From an uncultured Pelagibacteraceae bacterium (GTDB taxonomy: Bacteria; Pseudomonadota; Alphaproteobacteria; Pelagibacterales; Pelagibacteraceae): a stretch of 15,584 nt of DNA. Positions 13,669 to 15,584 of this stretch are shown piece after piece (position 1 is the first letter of the stretch; each line of letters opens with the position of its first letter). A program made the position numbers and the translations under genes. The stretch spans positions 1 through 15,584 of the forward strand of contig CACOWD010000011.1 in NCBI GenBank assembly GCA_902630915.1. Reading direction: 5' to 3'. Under the pieces are notes generated by a model that saw only the letters and a program-made list of their open reading frames with translations, ran no database searches and was not told the DNA's origin.

Positions 13669-13872
13669 ATGAAAATATTATCTACTTTTATGTTGTTGCT
13701 TATGTTGACTAATTGTGCTGGAAGCAACATGGCCAAAGTAAAATTTGGCAAAAGATGTACAGCTGCTGATGAGAATGGTTTAAAAGAAAGCTCGTATGTT
13801 TGGGTCATTTCAAAAGAAGCGCTTAAATCATTTGATAAGAGAATAAATAAATCTAATTGTTCAGATATTTAA
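13669..13872 (+). CDS. Small predicted lipoprotein
   Basis: The 67-residue precursor has a short lipoprotein signal: Lys2, a hydrophobic run STFMLLLMLTN and lipobox LTNC with Cys16, followed by AGSN. The mature part is about 52 residues, contains two further cysteines (C30 and C64) that could form a disulphide, and has a strand-like core ESSYVWVISKEALKSFD. It is probably anchored to the outer membrane because no Asp follows the lipidated Cys. I recognise no family. It is divergent from the thioesterase and 38 bp upstream of the metallo-hydrolase. Confidence 0.7.
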   Translation: MKILSTFMLLLMLTNCAGSNMAKVKFGKRCTAADENGLKESSYVWVISKEALKSFDKRINKSNCSDI

Positions 13873-13910
13873 TTTCCTTTTAAATTTAATTGTCTGTGCT
13901 AATAAGGGGT

Positions 13911-15011
13911 ATGCGAATACCCCTTATTGTATGTACATTAATTTCATTAAGTATTAGTTTAAATGCGATGGAAAAAAAACCTTATCATCACGTTTATAAA
14001 GACGGTAAGTTTATAAAATTCAGAAATTTCGAGGGTGCACCTCAGAGAGATAAAAATATAAAATGGTCTTACAGAAAATTTAGTGAGGCAAAAAAAAATA
14101 TTAATGTAGTTGTACCTAAGGGTTTTGTAATTCCAAGAGAGACGGTCATTCAAAATTTAGAGAAATACCTAAATCAGGATTTTATATTGTGGATTAATCA
14201 TGCAAGCTTCATAATAAACCTTGGTAATCAAAAAATTGTTACAGACTTAATAACTGCCCCAAACGCAGGTCCTCTATTCTTAGGCCCAAAAAGATATACT
14301 CCTCCAGCATTAGAATTAAAAGATTTTCCTAAAATTGATTTGTGGTTGAATAGTCACCTACATTACGATCATTTATCTATGAGCGATATTCGTAGATTTC
14401 CTTTTAAATCTGCAAAAGTTTTGGTGCCTTTAAATAATGGTTCATACTTTAAAAAGAATAATTTTAAAGATGTGAATGAGTTAGATTGGTTTGATAGAGT
14501 TAAAATAAATGAAGATTTGACTATAACTTTAGTTCCTTCACAACATTGGAATAGGAGGAGCGCCCTCCCGTTTGGTCCTGGAGCAACGGATAAAGCTTTA
14601 TGGGGAAGTTTTTTAATCGAGTATAAAGATATTAAATTATTTTTTGCTTGTGACACTGGTTATTCGAATATTTATAAAATGATGGGAGATAAATATGGTC
14701 CAATTGATATTATTTTTATAAATTCTGGAGCTTACAACTTCGATGCAATTACAGGAAAAAAAGATTTTTCTATTTTTCACACAAATCCTGAGGAAGCTTT
14801 AAAAGTTTCCAAAGATATAAAAGCAAAAAAAGTTATACCTATGCATTATGGAAGTTTTCTTTTGGGATTAGAGGGTCAGAATTCTGATGGACCTATTAAT
14901 GAACCAAGAAATAGACTTTTAAATAATGCAAAGAAATTTGGTTTTGAAAAAAAAGATATTCATTTAATGAACATAGGTCAAATTACATTAATTAAAGATT
15001 TAATTAACTAG
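13911..15011 (+). CDS. Secreted metallo-beta-lactamase-fold hydrolase, NAPE-PLD/RomA-like
   Basis: From the ATG at 13911 the product has 366 residues. It begins with a signal peptide (MRIPLIVCTLISLSISLNA) and so probably acts in the periplasm. The zinc motif is SHLHYDH (H149, H151, D153, H154), with later ligands H212 (SQHW), D248 (FACDTGY) and H312 (MHYGSF). The segment LWINHASFIINLGNQKIVTDLI and the DLWLNSHLHYDHLS core are typical of the branch containing NAPE-phospholipase D and RomA-type proteins, which hydrolyse phosphodiester or lipid substrates; the true substrate is unknown. A TTG at 13890 would add seven residues; AAGGGG just before 13911 is close to that ATG. The stop overlaps the convergent gene by 8 bp. 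Confidence 0.82.
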   Translation: MRIPLIVCTLISLSISLNAMEKKPYHHVYKDGKFIKFRNFEGAPQRDKNIKWSYRKFSEAKKNINVVVPKGFVIPRETVIQNLEKYLNQDFILWINHASFIINLGNQKIVTDLITAPNAGPLFLGPKRYTPPALELKDFPKIDLWLNSHLHYDHLSMSDIRRFPFKSAKVLVPLNNGSYFKKNNFKDVNELDWFDRVKINEDLTITLVPSQHWNRRSALPFGPGATDKALWGSFLIEYKDIKLFFACDTGYSNIYKMMGDKYGPIDIIFINSGAYNFDAITGKKDFSIFHTNPEEALKVSKDIKAKKVIPMHYGSFLLGLEGQNSDGPINEPRNRLLNNAKKFGFEKKDIHLMNIGQITLIKDLIN

Positions 15012-15584
15012 CTTTTCTTTTTTGGTTTTCTCTTTCCAGTAAAGCAGTAATTCTGTCGACCATAAAATCTGAAGCATCAAAAATCTGATCTCTCTGAAAT
15101 TCTTTTGAAATATTTTTTTCTGGATCTGTTTTATCCTCAATAACTATTCCTTCAGTGGGAGCACCATCTTTCAAATAAATACAAAGTAGAAACTCATCTT
15201 CAGGGGTATCATCCCATTTAATATAAATGGCAGACTCTTCTATCCTTTTGTCTATACACCTCATCAAAGGAAGATGTTTACTTAAAAATTTCTTATTTAT
15301 GTTAAAACAAAGTGAAAGGCTTGTTCTGTAATATGATATGAGTGCATACTCTATTTTTTCTCTTTCCTCGTTAAAAATTCTCTCTTTTTCTAATAAAATT
15401 TCTTTCGTATCACTATCTTTTACATCGACACCAAATTGAGTAAGCCTTTCTCTAATTGCTTCTTCAATTTTTTGTTGTCTAAGAGCTTTATATTTTTCTT
15501 TAATCTTGTCTATCCGCAGCTTGACTTCTTCGTAAGACTCTCTTTGTTGGTTTAAAACATATTTAGAAAGGGCTTGGACTTCCT
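15004..15584 (-). CDS. Coiled-coil protein, C-terminal part (partial)
   Basis: The frame is open from the right window edge to the TAA at 15004-15006, giving 192 residues of the C-terminal part of a longer protein; the Met near 15267 is therefore internal. The first 100 residues are charged and helical (KLRIDKIKEKYKALRQQKIE, then KDSDTKEILLEKERIFNEE), typical of a coiled coil. A globular segment follows, KWDDTPEDEFLLCIYLKDG, and the tail is basic (ERENQKRKAS). I do not recognise a family and the N-terminus is missing. It converges on the metallo-hydrolase with an 8-bp overlap. Confidence 0.65.
   Translation of the reverse strand, partial: EVQALSKYVLNQQRESYEEVKLRIDKIKEKYKALRQQKIEEAIRERLTQFGVDVKDSDTKEILLEKERIFNEEREKIEYALISYYRTSLSLCFNINKKFLSKHLPLMRCIDKRIEESAIYIKWDDTPEDEFLLCIYLKDGAPTEGIVIEDKTDPEKNISKEFQRDQIFDASDFMVDRITALLERENQKRKAS

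Noticed and set aside
13633..13716. Alternative plus-strand ORF starting at the ATG before the lipoprotein
   Set aside because: It is 27 codons long, overlaps the lipoprotein signal peptide in another frame and has no recognisable features.

Overview
The window is a compact, strongly AT-rich bacterial chromosome segment. Genes abut or overlap by a few bases, Shine-Dalgarno signals are mostly weak, and there are no tRNA or rRNA genes, CRISPR arrays or transposases. The folC/trxA neighbourhood, an RlmN of alphaproteobacterial look, a TauD-type dioxygenase and many Lys/Asn/Ile-rich proteins suggest a streamlined marine alphaproteobacterium, most likely SAR11 (Pelagibacterales). That placement is inference.

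Layout. (1) 1-561: the 3' end of folC meets trxA tail to tail. (2) 606-5955: a divergent cluster of DNA-processing genes. Leftward run a CI/LexA-like protein (2649-4016) whose S24 domain has lost both catalytic residues, an ExoI/SbcB-type exonuclease, a one-helix membrane protein and a 66-residue unknown. Rightward run a 127-residue unknown, RmuC and a stand-alone WGR protein, closed by an 11-bp hairpin. Between the two arms lie a perfect 13-bp palindrome overlapping a consensus -35 box and an 80-bp imperfect inverted repeat. (3) 6041-8446, leftward: an ADP-ribosylglycohydrolase/J1-crystallin-like protein coupled to RlmN, and a separate 64-residue protein with a hairpin-rich leader. (4) 8487-11298, rightward: a 46-residue membrane peptide, a flavodoxin-fold oxidoreductase, a three-helix membrane protein, a 36-residue basic protein, an SRAP (YedK/HMCES) protein and a TauD/TfdA dioxygenase overlapping it by 4 bp. 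(5) 11299-13560, leftward: purK and purE back to back, a hairpin and a possible 40-residue ORF in the leader, then a YbgC-like thioesterase. (6) 13669-15584: a small lipoprotein, a secreted or periplasmic metallo-beta-lactamase-fold hydrolase, and the C-terminal part of a coiled-coil protein that runs off the window.

The most interesting region is the 606-5955 cluster: a 3'-5' single-strand exonuclease, RmuC and a DNA-binding WGR protein arranged around a degenerate repressor with its own candidate operator. It may be a repair or genome-defence module; no function is demonstrated. Other points worth checking are an RlmN with a four-residue insertion inside its iron-sulphur motif, a PurE/PurK pair in which family signature residues have changed in both proteins, and an ADP-ribosylglycohydrolase with Cys in place of a metal-site Asp. 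Most other genes are ordinary housekeeping or small hypothetical genes.
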